The notes under the pieces: model-generated | What the model saw: the letters and a program-made list of their open reading frames with translations, nothing else | What the model was told of the DNA's origin: nothing | Database searches by the model: none | Position numbers and translations under genes: made by a program | In this document: one piece after another, positions 1 through 12,200 of the stretch | Position numbering within the stretch: the first letter of the stretch is position 1 | Layout of the letters: each line of letters begins with the position of its first letter | Assembly: GCA_920105805.1 (NCBI GenBank) | Contig: CAKKTI010000143.1 | Span: 15,883-45,747 of the forward strand | DNA length: 29,865 nucleotides | Direction of reading: 5' to 3' | Origin: Condylostoma magnum | Taxonomy: Eukaryota > Ciliophora > Heterotrichea > Heterotrichida > Condylostomatidae

Positions 1-2669
1 TATTCCGAATTGAGTGTAACACTAGGATCAAACAGCTCTTTTCTCAAAGTAATTGTCTCATTTAAATGGTTCAGTGAATTTTAGACTGCACCATCTGCAC
101 TTCCACCGTACATTCCTCCAATCTTATACCCTCTTTATCAGATTTCATCCCTTAGCCATTCCACTTTACTTGTTAACTCTGATTTAGACAACCATCTCCT
201 GTGCATAAGTAGAATAGAAGCCGTTAAAGCAGTAGGAGTAATAGCAGCGTTATTCTGTATGTCAAGTGCTACTCTGTATCCGAGATTTCTAGTAATGGTC
301 TCTCGATCATTTATATTAGAAGTTGGGTCCAAATTACTATGTTAATTTACAAAATCTTTAAAACTTATAAAATTTGAGAAATTCACATGAATTTTACCAA
401 AATTCATTCTTAGCATTTTTAAAGAGTTAAAAATTCTAGTTAAGCTTTCTTTTACTTTTTCCTCACCTAAAAGTTCAAAGGGAAAAGTTTCTCCTTCTAA
501 AACTCTGTCGTAACTGATTGAAATAGGAATTATGCTCATATTGTTGATCTAGCCATCGAAGTATGCATCAGTGCACATTTTCAGCATTCCGAGTTTGGGA
601 TTAAGAGTAAGACCTGATCTACTACGAGTTCCTTCTATGAAGAATTCTACCATTTGATTATCTTTTAGCAAGGCTTGTACGTATTCTGTTAAAATAGCAG
701 TGTAAAGTCTATCATCATAGATTCTTCTGCGGATAAAGAAGGCTCCGGACATCCTTAGAACATGATTTACTAGAAATATATTAAGGAAATCCTCTCCTGC
801 TGCTATAAAAGGAGTTTATTAGTTAATGGCAAATAGTACATATGAAATGATAATAAAATCAATATAACTTCTGTGGGATGGTAGCAGTAGTATAGGCCCA
901 TCAGACTTTTATATAGACTCAATCATCTAAGCCAGTGCTTGTCTATCTATAACAACTTAATCATAAGCAGATCTCCACACCTTTCTCATAAACCAGGCAA
1001 ATGCTTTAATTACAGGCAGTTTGAAATTACTAGCTAATTTATCAAATATTTGCCTAGACGCCTGGTTTAGATCATCAATAGTCTTCTCATAATTTTTTCC
1101 TTACTGCTATGCATTTTAGGCTAGTTATTGAATTATCTTCTAAACATTTGAAGAGCCTGTTACAATTGACTTTAACTCTTAAAACGATCTCATTTTAATA
1201 GCCTTTCCATGCCTATAAGCCCACATTGTATCTTAGAAGTAAAAAGAATTAGGGGACTCTTGCAGTAAATTATACCCTATCAAATCAGGCCTTTCTACAT
1301 TATCACCAAGCACATATCTCTATAATCCCCATGAAAACAATTAAAGATACTCCCTCCAGTCTATTTTAGTTACATCCAAGGGAAAAACTTCTGATTCCTA
1401 CTTGCTCATCTTCCTCATTAAATCTAAGCTTACTCTATTAGCATATATCCATTCAAAACGAGTGAAATGGGAAAAGGACATAGCAATGTTCTCCTCTCTT
1501 TACAACATCTTCTTTAAACTTGAAGCCATTTTAATTCTCCCAGTATTCATTGTCAATTTAGCGAACCCGTGATACAACTAAGCCGGTAATTTCCTAGTAA
1601 CAAACAGCATTGCCTTGAAAGCCCTGTAATTTTTAAACATTCTAAACTTCGGAGTTGCCACTTTTCTACTAGGAGGATTATTTTTTAAGTAGCCCAGTAC
1701 CACCTCTCTACAGAATTTCCAAGTGACGGGATTTCTATCCGAAGTACCGACATGCATTACATTAGGTGTTCGGCAATTAGCAAAGTAACATCCGGATAGA
1801 ATAATAGCGTTTACTACATAGTCAACTGGTATTTAATCCCCTATGTTCTCCTAATCTCCATATGCAACTGTTAGAAGACCTAGGCCTATAGTCATGTAAA
1901 AGGCCCCTGCAGCTGATACCGAATCTACCCATCCCTTCATAGGATCATTTAAACTAGCACCGATAATAGTAGGCCGTACAATATTCAAAGGCACGTGTTA
2001 CTTCAGTTTTAGCATCAAATGCTCTGTTAAAAATTTAGTGAAGGTATATGTATTAGGGTAGTTTCCCAGTATCTAAGGAGTCAGTGCCTCTATGTCTTAT
2101 TACGGTATATTCAATAACTCCTTCAGTATAATCTCAGGATCTCTGGAAATAGGGTAAACTTTTTCCTCTATCCAACCTAATTTATCACAGTTTACATATG
2201 CTGTTGATACTTATACAAAATTTTCAATGTTACCACAGTGTTTACTCAGTTCTAGCATTCGTAGGGACCCTAAAGTGTTTATCTGTAAAGCTTCGTTTAG
2301 TTTTTGGTTAAAATCAACACTCGCTGCACAGTTAAAAATTACTTGTAAGTTCTGAGTTATCTCGGCAAAGTCTTCAGGAGAAAGAGACAGTTGATCTTTA
2401 AGCAAATCTCCAGCCACTGGTTTAACTTTTTGGGATATAAAGTTGTTGAAATCAGGAATTTTCTCGCGAAGACGATTAAAGCATTTAGAGTCAATTACAT
2501 CACGCTCAAATCTCTCATCAACTGAAGAGCCCTTTTTAGGACGGACTAAAACATAGATTTTGCTTACTTAAGGACACTCGTAAAGCATCTTTTCAAGAAG
2601 AACCTTACCGACAAATCCTGTGCATCCTGTTATTAAAAGAGTTTTGTCCCTGTAGAACTCTCCAATCAT
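1..2669 (-). CDS. Bifunctional fatty acyl-CoA reductase / DHAP acyltransferase (FARAT-like), 3' end outside window
   Basis: One open frame of about 889 codons from ATG at 2669 to the left edge, with TAA/TAG as Gln. The N-terminal half is a fatty acyl-CoA reductase: NADP-binding TGCTGFVG at residues 14-21, the YTFTK catalytic motif near 208-212, and the FAR-type [16 protein letters not shown] further on. The C-terminal half is a glycerolipid acyltransferase of the DHAPAT/GPAT class: [11 protein letters not shown] (HX4D), [19 protein letters not shown] and [12 protein letters not shown] appear in the canonical order near residues 590-720. The reductase makes fatty alcohol and the transferase makes acyl-DHAP, the two precursors of ether lipids. 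A fusion of this kind (TtFARAT) is known in Tetrahymena. TGA at 138-140 lies inside the conserved segment EWLRDEI-W-QRGYKIGG and must be read through as Trp. No intron is needed. The upstream region is 2670-2997. Confidence 0.9.
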
Positions 2670-2997
2670 TTTATATTAGAAAATTGGGGATTTATTTAAA
2701 TGTAATGAACTAAGAGAAGCTAATTTAGGTTATGATTGGTTAGAATAAAGGTAATAGGTTTAGTTTATAGCTTTGGTAGATATTTTATTTTTGTGGAATT
2801 ATGAGTATCATAGAGAATTTTCTACTACTTAGAAATATATACAGCTTTATTTACGCTTGAACTATTGTCTAACTTATGGTTTAATTTATTGCAATCCTAA
2901 TAGATAGTCAACTTAAATACTAACTTATCATTTCTTATAGCTTTATCATAAAACTGCAAAACTAGATTAAAAAATGCAAATCTAAATAATATACAAA
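2670..2997. other. Intergenic AT-rich stretch between two minus-strand genes
   Basis: About 330 bp between the 3' end of the START-like gene and the ATG of the FAR/acyltransferase gene. It must hold the promoter and 5' leader of the latter and the 3' leader of the former. It is AT-rich, and no conserved ORF, tRNA or clear repeat was recognised. The last 30 bp before the ATG are nearly pure A/T plus a GGGG run on the plus strand. No specific promoter element can be named. Confidence 0.5.
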
Positions 2998-3759
2998 TCA
3001 CCAGTTGCCTTGCATCTCATCGAGCTTGATTTAAATGTTTAACAGATCTCTGAGTAATTACTACACCTAGATCTCAGCACTCATTCGCTTCATTCTCTCA
3101 GAAAGGCTTAGAGTAATATGGTGTACAAAACTAACAAGACAATAATCATTTTCTACGATAACATAAACTCCATTCATATAATTATTATTTCTTGATGAAC
3201 TTCTTAAAGGAGAATTTTCCCCTGTTTAAATTTCCGATGAAACTAAATAAAACATATTTTCAGTTTTTCTCATTTTGTTAGCCATGAAGCCTTCTTATAG
3301 AATACAGTTTTTATCTTTATCAGTATTTACTTTTATAACATAAGTGTTGTTATCTATTTCCTAGTATAATTCAGATTTAACAACTTAAGGATCCCAAAGA
3401 TACCTAAGATCTAGTTCAGTGAAAAAGCTGTAAAGCAGGTCAAATGGTTGCATACATTTCCAAATTGTTTTAGTAACATACCCATTAAAAGTGTTTTTAA
3501 AGTATATTTGAGCAACTTTTGTATTTTTAACTAATTTAAAGCCAGTCTCATTGCAGTCGATTATTTCGGTAAACTCATCAAAGATCTAATCAATATGCTA
3601 AACCACTTATTCTCTGTTAAAGCTAACAGTTGAACTTGAATTTATGTATTTGATGGCTTGGCCCTATTCGTATTATCCTATATCTACATTATTGCAAGAA
3701 TTACAACAAAGGAAACTTTTGTATGCTTTTAATTTTCCTATACCCATATTTTATGGCAT
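2998..3759 (-). CDS. START-like lipid-binding protein, 253 aa
   Basis: Open frame from ATG 3759 to a TGA at 3000-2998, directly after the residues GNW. An alternative Met is at 3747. TAA and TAG occur repeatedly inside as Gln, while TGA is the terminator here, so TGA is not always Trp. The middle contains a segment resembling START/Bet v1-type domains: Trp-Lys-Cys-Met, then FDLLYSFFTELDLRYLWDP, followed by strand-like segments and a C-terminal helix (HHITLSLSERMKRM). START domains bind lipids or sterols and act at membranes. The family match is by pattern only; a divergent ciliate-specific protein remains possible. Downstream in the same orientation lies the ether-lipid enzyme, but 328 bp apart, so an operon is not implied. 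Confidence 0.5.
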
Positions 3760-3927
3760 TAACTCAATTGTCAGCTTATATACTGTAATAAATTTTTGAG
3801 TACTTATAGCAGAAGGATGTGTATTTTTACAGCTTAGCTAGCAAGTAAACCTAACTTCAGCTATAATAATTTATACAGATTTTACCAAAGAGTTTGAAAT
3901 AATTAAGCTAAACTAATACAAGTGCAA

Positions 3928-4826
3928 ATGAAGGAGTATTTTGATTTAATATACAAGAGATTTAGTTTCCTATACCTCTTTACTGTACAAATCTTCTGAA
4001 TTTTAGGAATAAGACTTATTCATTATAGTAATTACTCCTCTAATATGATTGATAAGCGTATACAGGAAATCGAATTAATTACTATAGATAATAAACTCTT
4101 TTATTTAACTCAGATTACTCTATATTGTTTAAGGATATTAAGGGGTAATACTAAATTATATCAAGAAACAGTGTAAAAATACAATGAGAAGAGTATGAGC
4201 TAGTGTTAAAGTTTAATGAAAACTTGATATTCTTTTAGACAACTTTCACTAATAATAAAAGATTTACATTATGAGGACATATTAAAGCAGATTTTAATGT
4301 TATTGAAGATCTAAGAAGAGATTAATATCCTACTTCATACTTATTACTGGAAAATGTTCGTGATAATAAATATATTAATTTTACTTAGTAAGGATAGAAT
4401 GATCAAATATACTTTAGTAAAGTGTAATTTGATATAAAATCACTTACAATTCAATGTCTAAATGGTAGGTTTAATTCTAGTAATGAAGAATCATTATATG
4501 GGGTAGCGATCTTAAATGATGGTAACACATGATCTATGGCAAATATAAATATACAAAACTATTGTTTTAGTATTAAAAGTAAATTCTAGCCATTTAATAC
4601 TACGGCTACAGGAGAAACTGAGTATGGGTCTAATAGATAAGAAATAAGTATAAAAGCATATGGGAATAAGGGAGGAATAGGACCAGCTGGATTCGATCCT
4701 TCTTTTGTTACTGAAGATTCTTATTTGAAGCAGTGGATAATTAATCCTATTTCAATTGAGTTATAACCCTTCAAATAAAGCAACTACAAAGCCTCAAAGT
4801 TTGGAAGACATTACAATGTTATTTAG
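3928..4826 (+). CDS. Uncertain membrane-anchored or secreted protein with a frame change
   Basis: Two open stretches on the plus strand look protein-like. The first (frame of ATG 3928, or ATG 3817 upstream) opens with a hydrophobic stretch, FSFLYLFTVQIFWILGI, that could be a signal anchor, and stays almost free of TAA/TAG until about 4170. The second, in another frame, runs from about 4190 to TAG 4824-4826 and has a compositionally normal sequence with Gly, Asp, Trp and Pro, for example TLWGHIKADFNVIEDL and GNKGGIGPAGFDPSF. Joining them needs removal of a length equal to 2 modulo 3; a GT...AG segment of 23 nt near 4171-4193 would do so but is longer than the one intron seen elsewhere. Because no codon is a strict stop in this code, other frames are open too. 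No family recognised. Confidence 0.3.
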
Positions 4827-5062
4827 AATTAGGTAAAAATTGATATTTTAATCTATACTTTGAGAATATCTCATTTACTGTAATAAAATTTATAGAATTA
4901 CTTTATAAGTACAAAATGATGTGTTTAGATTTTAAATTCCGAAATCTTTAATCAATTTCACAAGCATTAAAATATTTCTTTAAACTTATAATTCGTAAAA
5001 TAGCAATACTGTATTATTTTAATTAAAGAAGTCATCATATACTTTGCATTAGTGATTAAAAT

Positions 5063-6058
5063 ATGTCTATAATAAATATGCAAGCATTAGAAAATAGAAT
5101 TTCTCAAAATAATAGTAATTAGTGCCATATTATAATATGACAATAGACAATGGATAATAACAATTTCTAATCGACAAACACTTATAAATAAAATAAACAT
5201 CACTTGCATTATGATTAATTAGCTGCTAAAACTTCCCAATAAGCTCAGTAACAAATTAAAACTTAAAACTTTATCAAACAGGCACTTTCATCTAATATAT
5301 AAGAACTAGACAATTAAAATGATCAAAATTGTTAAACATGTGATGACTTTTTTGAATAATTCTGAGCACATATAAATATACACAAATAGTAGAAATAATT
5401 TATTTGTGATATATGTGGCAAATAATTAAAATCTGCGTCTACTTTAAAAGTCCATAAACTTAATCATAACCCTAATAAAGCTTTTAAATGCTAAATGTGT
5501 CCTAAGTCCTTCCTAAACAGAAGTCTACTATAAAAACATATGTTTGTTCATACTAATGAAAGACCATATCAATGCGAATTATGCAAAAAGGAATTTAAGT
5601 GTTAATGATCATTTAAGACGCACTCTTTATAACATAGTGATAAAAAGAGATTTCAATGCTAATTCTGTTAAAGAAGGTTTTTATTTAAATCAACTTTAAA
5701 GGATCATGAAAGCAGACATTTGGATGAAAGACCATTTTAATGCAATGCTTGCTAAAAGTCATTTAAAACACATAATTAATTGTAGATTCATTAGAAAACG
5801 CATACAAATGAAAAGAGATTTGAATGCAATATATGTAAGCACACTTTTAAATTATAATCATATTTACGATACCACTTGAAAATGCATTAGACTGAGAAAT
5901 TATATAAATGTGAAATTTGCAAAAAAGGATTCAAAACTTAGTATTAAATGCTGAAGCATAAGACAATTCATATGGAGTAAAGAATATTTAAGTGTAATAT
6001 TTGCAATAAGGTTTTTATACGGTAGGAAACATATGAAAAACATCTAGAAATTCATTAA
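5063..6058 (+). CDS. C2H2 zinc-finger protein with eight tandem fingers, 331 aa
   Basis: Single frame from ATG 5063 (a second Met at 5078) to tandem TAA TAA at 6056-6061. The first 100 residues are Asn/Gln-rich with one degenerate finger (CQTCDDFF...HINIH). Eight regular C2H2 fingers follow, starting with ICDICGKQLKS, KCQMCPKSF, QCELCKKEF, QCQFCQRRF, QCNACQKSF, ECNICKHTF, KCEICKKGF and KCNICNKVF, each with the usual HX3H end. Linkers vary around the classic TGEKP (TNERPYQ, LDERPFQ, TNEKRFE). The spacing of Cys and His is kept only if TAA/TAG are Gln, and TGA supplies a Trp in finger 3. Such proteins bind DNA or RNA in the nucleus; the target cannot be told. There is no in-frame TGA until about 6320, so termination must use TAA or TAG. 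The base composition is very AT-rich compared with the FAR gene. Confidence 0.85.
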
Positions 6059-6224
6059 TAAAATTAAATTGAATAAAAAAGTTCAGATAGTGGAAGAAAA
6101 TAATTAGATATTAAGAACTAGTAATTTTATCTTTGTTATTTTAATTGTTTTAAAGGTAAAAGGTAAATTTGGTAATATGTTTAATATAATAGCAGGTAGT
6201 TACGTAATTAATACTTAAGTCAAG

Positions 6225-6345
6225 TATCCACATCAAGCTTCTATATCAAACTTAACATAACTCACGTTTGGCATTATTAGCATCCTCAACACTGGAGGCA
6301 AGCCGAACTTGGGCACTCCCCCTGAAAATGTCTTATAGAGTCTGT
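6225..6345. other. Unexplained GC-rich island in an AT-rich intergenic region
   Basis: The 347 bp between the zinc-finger gene and the PAP2-like gene are AT-rich except for this patch. It contains a potential hairpin, GGAGGCAAGCCGAACTTGGG on the plus strand, where CAAG and CTTG pair around a CCGAA loop (TTCGG on the other strand) and GGAGG can pair with CTCCC beyond it. A T5 run at 6386-6390 could end a Pol III transcript on the plus strand. On the minus strand a hydrophobic reading frame also crosses the patch, but so do other frames. It does not match tRNA, U1, U2, U4, U5, U6 or SRP RNA by eye. A small structured RNA gene or a short unknown protein gene are both possible. Confidence 0.3.
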
Positions 6346-6405
6346 GCAATAATAGGAATAAATAAGTTTATAACAAGTCTTATTATTTTTAGTAATTCAT
6401 TTAAT

Positions 6406-7536
6406 ATGTAAAAAGCTTTTATTATAATAGCAGTTTTTCTTAGTATTTTGGCTACTATTCTCAATGCAGTTTATAAAGATCAAGTGATTTCAACAGGAAA
6501 TGAATTTACAATTTGATTATAAGAAAGTAGAGATTATATATAAGATGAATTTTTTAAGATAATTAGCTAAGCAGCTCTTGTTATAATTCCAATGATTATT
6601 ATTATAGCTACAGCTGAATTTTCAATTAACAAGGGAATTAAGCTCTTAATACTTGCATGCTAAGCAGCTTATATAATGGGAGTACTTAAGATGGTTTATG
6701 CTCGTCCACGGCCTTATTGGGATGATGAAAAAGTAGATGCAGTTGAATGTAGTAAAGAATTTGGAAATCCTTCAGGCCACGCATTGATTACCCTTTCAGT
6801 TTATGGATATTTTATGTTCTATATACTAAAAAATAAGGTTAAGAGTAATTTAATCAAAATTATTGTATTTGTTCCAGCTGTAATTTTAGTAGGATATGAT
6901 AGAGTGTATTTAGGAGCACATTATATATGATAAGTTTTACTCGGATAGGCATATGGATCTACTTTTTTACTATTTGCAATACAATTTTCTAATAGAATTG
7001 GAAGATAGATGAATAATATGACTTAGAATGGTAATTTAATAGTTACTCTTCATGCTATTTTCTGTATTGGAGAGTTAGGAATTGCTGCATTGATTTACAG
7101 TTTCAGACTTGATGATTGGGAAGACAAGTGAACTACTAATATTGAAACTAAATGCGATTTTGATTATGATTTCGATTAAGCTATGTAAGGTTGTTTTGAA
7201 GCTTGTTTTATTATATTACTTTAATTTGGAGCTATTTTAGCAAGAAAATTTGTAGCTTAAGACAGAAGAATATTACTTGTAATGAAAGAAAAGAGTATTA
7301 AGATTTACTTTATTAAATATACGTTGATTATTATAGCTGCAGCTATATATCTTGGAATCTATCTATTGGCTTAATCTTTATTAGATTTTGAATACTTGAT
7401 CATAGTTATAAGCACAGCTCATTTTATTTTTGGATTCATTTTGATTTGGGTAATTCCCAAAATGATGTTTAGCTGTATTTAATAATTGGAGAAAAAATAA
7501 GTAAATCCTCAACTTCCATCAGAATCCTTCAACTAA
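6406..7536 (+). CDS. Glucose-6-phosphatase-like PAP2 membrane phosphatase, about 376 aa
   Basis: Frame from ATG 6406, with second codon TAA (Gln). It carries the three PAP2 phosphatase motifs in order: KMVYARPRP near residues 97-105, GNPSGHA near 125, and DRVYLGAHYIWQVLLG near 170. The last motif has Arg and His, and Gln where most PAP2 enzymes have Asp, as in glucose-6-phosphatase (HFPHQV). Many hydrophobic segments, about nine, surround these motifs, as expected for an ER membrane enzyme that hydrolyses a phosphomonoester at the lumenal face. TGA codons give Trp at several sites (for example HYI-W-Q and EDK-W-TT) beside TGG. The end is uncertain: TAA 7534 follows 11 codons free of stop-type codons and is preferred; TAG 7546 and TAA 7561 are alternatives. 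The exact substrate is inferred only. Confidence 0.75.
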
Positions 7537-7563
7537 AAAACTAGTTAGATTTATTACATTTAA

Positions 7564-7920
7564 TTTTGTAAATTAATAACATTAAATTAACTTAATATAC
7601 AAAATGAATTAAAATATGTATTCTAACAATGAAGCTTTAAGAAAACGGGCTATATTGAGATAATATTAATTAATTGATTTTACCACTTAATAACACCTCT
7701 ATTATGATTAGAATTAACTTAGTATCCTTAATATAATGTTCATGCTTATATAGAACTTTAAATTGAGTCATTGTACTTTAAAATGGTGATATAGTAAATA
7801 ATTTAAGTGGAAAAAAGTTTAAACTTAGTATATAATTGTTAATTTTAAGCATATAAATTAATGCTAAATAAGAGGCTTTAAAGACCATACTTAATTAATT
7901 AAATTTTTAAAACAACTATT
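7564..7920. other. AT-rich convergent intergenic region
   Basis: About 357 bp between the 3' ends of the PAP2-like gene and the kinase gene. This is long for the window, where other convergent pairs lie 22 to 71 bp apart or overlap. The sequence is AT-rich, dominated by TTAAT and TAATA strings. An 8-bp inverted pair, CCACTTAA at 7683 and TTAAGTGG at 7803, is present but can occur by chance. No gene or RNA was recognised. Confidence 0.4.
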
Positions 7921-9129
7921 TCAAATATTAAGATAGGTTGGAGAGCGGCTGTGACTTCCCCTTAGTACTTTTTTAGCAGCTCTTGGACTAGAACTAAAGA
8001 CTCTTGATTTATGTGAAGTAGCAGGTCTACTAGATTTATATTCTTACTAGTTAGGAACATTTAAAAGGCTACCATATAGCTTTTAACTCCTCATCCCTTA
8101 TAAATTCAACTTTTTATTAAGCCCTGATTTTCTCTTGCAATTAACTTTTAATTAACTAACAGGCCTAACATAGCTTGGATCTTATAAAAACTCATTATAA
8201 TCATATTCCAAAGTACTTCCTAAACTAAGATTTAATCCTCCCAAGAAGAGCATAGCTCACATGATATTTTTTCACTTATCCTGATCTTATATTAGCTAAA
8301 ACTACTGCATATAATTAAGTGGAATTTTACCTAATACCTCTCTCGTTATCCACGGGTGATGAAGAGCTTAAGTTGCAGTATACCTTAAAGTAGGCTTGGG
8401 ATGAGCTAATTTAGTAAAGAAGTCAATAGCCATTTTTGACATTGTATCTGGAAAACTGTATTCGATACTACCACTGTTAATCTTTTAAAAATATCCAGAG
8501 TCAGTTTCATTTACATATAGTGGATGCCTTCCTGTTAATAATTTATACTAAATTAGCCCACAGCTTCATAAGTCGACTTATTTTGTATAGTTTCTATGTC
8601 CAGCTAGCTCAGGAGCCATATAAATAACAGTTCCTACCTTATCATCCATTTCTCCAATATGGTTATTTTTAGCGCTAAGTCCAAAATCTAAAATCTTTAA
8701 GGAGTTGATTGATTCATTAGCAAACATTATATTATTAGGCTTTAAATCCCTATGCACAATGTTTTATTCGTGTATATGGTCTAAAGCCTCTAGTAGTTAT
8801 TTTATTATAATTGATGCCTCATAATCATCAAACACTCTAGTTCTTATGGCATTTTCTAAATTACCTCCTTTTAGGAACTCCAGCTCTATTATCAATGCAT
8901 TTCCAATTTCTTTATGCCCATAACACTTTACTATATTCTTATGTTGAAGCTGTTCTAAAATTAATGCCTCATCATAAGCATATTAAATCACATTATTTCC
9001 ATATCTTACCTTATCAATTGCTTTAACTGCAATTTATTAGCCATGCTACTCACATAGATATACTTTTCCAAATGCTCCTTGACCCAAAAGCTGCAAAACG
9101 TTGTATTATTAACTGAGTATTTCCCTCAT
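7921..9129 (-). CDS. Serine/threonine protein kinase, CAMK-like, 402 aa
   Basis: Frame from ATG 9129 to TGA 7923-7921. All core kinase motifs are visible and intact: glycine loop GQGAFGKVY (16-24), AVK lysine at 36, HRDLKPNN (126-133), DFG (148-150), APE (172-174) and VDLWSCG near 185-191. The Trp of that last motif is nearly invariant and is encoded by TGA (8568-8566), so TGA is sense here while the same codon ends this very gene. The kinase domain ends near residue 260 with HHPWI. The tail is basic and Ser/Arg-rich (SSRPATSHKSR, SSSPRAAKK), with no EF-hands visible. It resembles calcium/calmodulin-dependent kinases and CDPK catalytic domains. Substrates are unknown. About 100 bp separates its ATG from the end of the upstream WD40 gene on the same strand. 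Confidence 0.88.
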
Positions 9130-9233
9130 ACTAATCCTTATAATTTTATATAAAAAATTAAGTGGTGTGTATTAAGTAGATTATTAAATAATTACTATGT
9201 AAACTAAACACATTGATCACTGTATAACTAAGT

Positions 9234-12200
9234 TTAATTCTTTTTACTAAAATACTGTTTAAGCGATGACTCTGAATTCTTAAATGCTTTTCTATGCAAC
9301 TAGTCATTAAACTGCTTAAAAGTTTAGTTTCTCTTTCTCAGTATTTCTAAATCCTCACTAAAGGGTAATACTTCTGAAATTTACCTATAAGTATAAGCAT
9401 TAACAGCTCTTTACATCATTTTAACGCTTTCTCCACCTCTATATTTGATATCTCCAGGCTAATATAGTATTCTCCTATGTAAAAATTACTGTGATCCTGA
9501 TTTCTTCAGTGTATTTATTTCACTTCCTAGTCTTTCCATGTATATTCTATTAACTGGGACTTAGGAGGATCCATAGCCTAAAAGGGGTCTACGCTTTTAC
9601 TTCTCTTTTATAGTTGTAAGAAAGGTATCTAACTCCTTTTACTTCTTTTTGGCCCTGTTGGTAGACATCATATTGTTTTATTAGCTTTTGCCTAAATTCC
9701 TAGTGCTTTTACTCTATTTTTCATTATGGCCGTAATTTAAAGTAGGCAATTTACGAGTTGTGAATGAAGCCTTGCTTTTTTCACTTCTTGAAGACGGCTT
9801 AGAAACTTTTAGTACATCATCCGTATCTAAATCTCTTAGTCTTTGTGGACGTTTAAAATTAGTTCTTAAGTCTTTTGTATTTCTTCTTCCATCCCTTTCA
9901 AGTAGTTCACGGTTTCTCTTATCGTCGTATTCATCTAGCTTTCTTTATAGTTTTAAGGCTGATCCGGTATATTTGGGCTTATTTTCCGTGTTAGGCTCGA
10001 AGGAGGTATCATCATCATCGTCTTTTAAATTTCTAACAAACATGTCTTACTCTTAATTAGTATTCCATTCATCAAATAATTTAAGGTTTTACGGTTTTCT
10101 TGACTTTACTTTCTTTTAAGCTTAGGGCATTTATTAAACAGTCTTGTTATTTTAAGCTAAACTGTTAGGATCAAAATCCATTTTCTCATCAATTAAATTC
10201 ATAACTTCAACTACCTTTTAAATATCATCTTATCTCTTAGACTCCCAATCAAAAGGAAAGAATCACTTTTTAGGTGGCTCAGTTGATAATAGATTAATTA
10301 TTCCCCAATTCTCTCCTTCAAAACTCCAAATTTTAATCGTTTTATCCGGTGCGCAGCTTACAATTCCTTTAGGATCGTTGATTTTTCTAAGAGAAGTAAT
10401 TTGTTATGTATGAGCCTTTCATTCCCTCACTAAGTACTCCTCATGGCTAATACGATTAGGAATTGGTACTTTTTCACTTTCTTTTCTTCAAAACTTGACA
10501 TCGCTTTCTGCGTTTTTTTCATCCTTTCGTCTTGGATTATACGATGGTTTATCTTTCATGGATCTTTCTATATAAATTACTCTATTGTCCTCTATTATAT
10601 CTTTTAATTGCCAGATTTTTATATATCCCCTACTGTCACCTACAAAAGCATATGCTCTTCTCTTTACTTCATCTTTGTCAGGATCATCAATTAGATTTAT
10701 ATTAGGCTCTTCAACCCATTCATACTCACTGTCACCCTCGTAATAATCTCTAGATTGGTCTATAGAGTCATCCTCCTCATCAGTTTCAAGTAAAATATTA
10801 GTACCTTTTACAAGTGGACTACCAGGATCGTATATAGATCTGTTTCTATCATCCTTACGGTTTTTTTTATTATCCTGTACCTTTCTCTGTCTAAAATACC
10901 GTTTTTTCTAGTGCCTATCAATTCCTGCATCAAATACTACAAAGTTTTATATTGAAGTGATGTTACATTTGATATCTTTGTTAATGTTCCAGGAATAATT
11001 TGCTATTCTACATATACAGTGATATCGCATTATACCGGGGTGTGGGCGTACTGGCCAAATACAGAAAGTCCCGTCAGAAGCCGCAGTTACTAATAAAGCA
11101 TAAGGATTCACAAATTCTAAAGCTAAAATTGACTTTTTATGCCCAAAGCAAGAAGCTTCTAATTTCCCCATTTCAAAATCCCAAATCGAAACTATTCCAT
11201 TACTAGAGCCAGAAGCTATAAGACAAAGATGAGAAGAAAATGCAACACATGTTATATCAGAGTTCATATGACCCCCTGACATTACCCTTAGCAACGGACT
11301 TTCTTCAGCTGAGTTTTAATCATATATACGAATTGCTGAGTCTCAGCACACAGACATTAGAAGCTTATCATCATCACAATACTTCAAATCTGAAATTTCT
11401 AAACTTGTTTCATCTTTTGCCTTCTTCTCAGGCTTTACATGCACTTTTGGACGCTCTTTGTTATCCTGGTTTAGTAAAGCTGCATATGATTTTGACATAG
11501 TCACAGGATTCTTAGATAGCTGAAACTTTTTCTTATGCTTTTTGGTTTACATCAGATCCATTTTCTTTTCTGTATGACCTTCTATAGTGCGCATTAAAGC
11601 TCCATTGGAGAAGTTATAAGCTCTAATTCCCCCAGAGTTATCCCCTAGCATCACTATTCTATGCCTGTGATCCAGACAAAATGCTGATAATTCACTTTCA
11701 CTTGTAACATCCTGCACTTCAGTATAAATTTTTTTCAACTTTCCAGTAAATGAGTCATAAATTCTTACGTCATATTTAGTAACCACCACAAACTGTAAAT
11801 AATACGAATTAAAATCTGCGCATATAGGAGTTATGTCCTAATTTATAGTCTTTAACGCAGACTCCTTTAATAATTCATATCATAACAGTCGTCTACCAGA
11901 CACTATAAACTTATCATGCTTAGTTATAGTTACTAGCCCAGTTACTTCAATTTTGCCTCTTTCATTAGGAATAATCTATAAACACAAAAGTTATCTTACA
12001 TCCCAAATTCTCACATTCCCTCGCTCATCTACAGACACGCATATTGGACGTCCCCTGAAGAATTTGCATTAAACTACAGGGCAATTGTGACCCTCTAATT
12101 TTCCAGCATAGCACTTAGAAATACTTACTTCAGGGCTCCACACATGTATCTCACGCTCATAGCCAATACTAAGAATATAGCCTGCATAATCTGGACTGTA

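Noticed and set aside
4660-4705. GGATTCGATCC resembling a tRNA T-arm
   Set aside because: No pairing D-arm, anticodon arm or acceptor stem around it; it lies in a protein-like frame.
7683-7810. 8-bp inverted pair CCACTTAA / TTAAGTGG, possible ends of a small transposon
   Set aside because: Only 8 bp in AT-rich DNA, no target duplication seen, and TTAAGTGG also occurs near 9159.
9760-11500. Open plus-strand frames opposite the WD40 gene
   Set aside because: They are antisense to clear WD40 repeats and to the charged tail of that protein.
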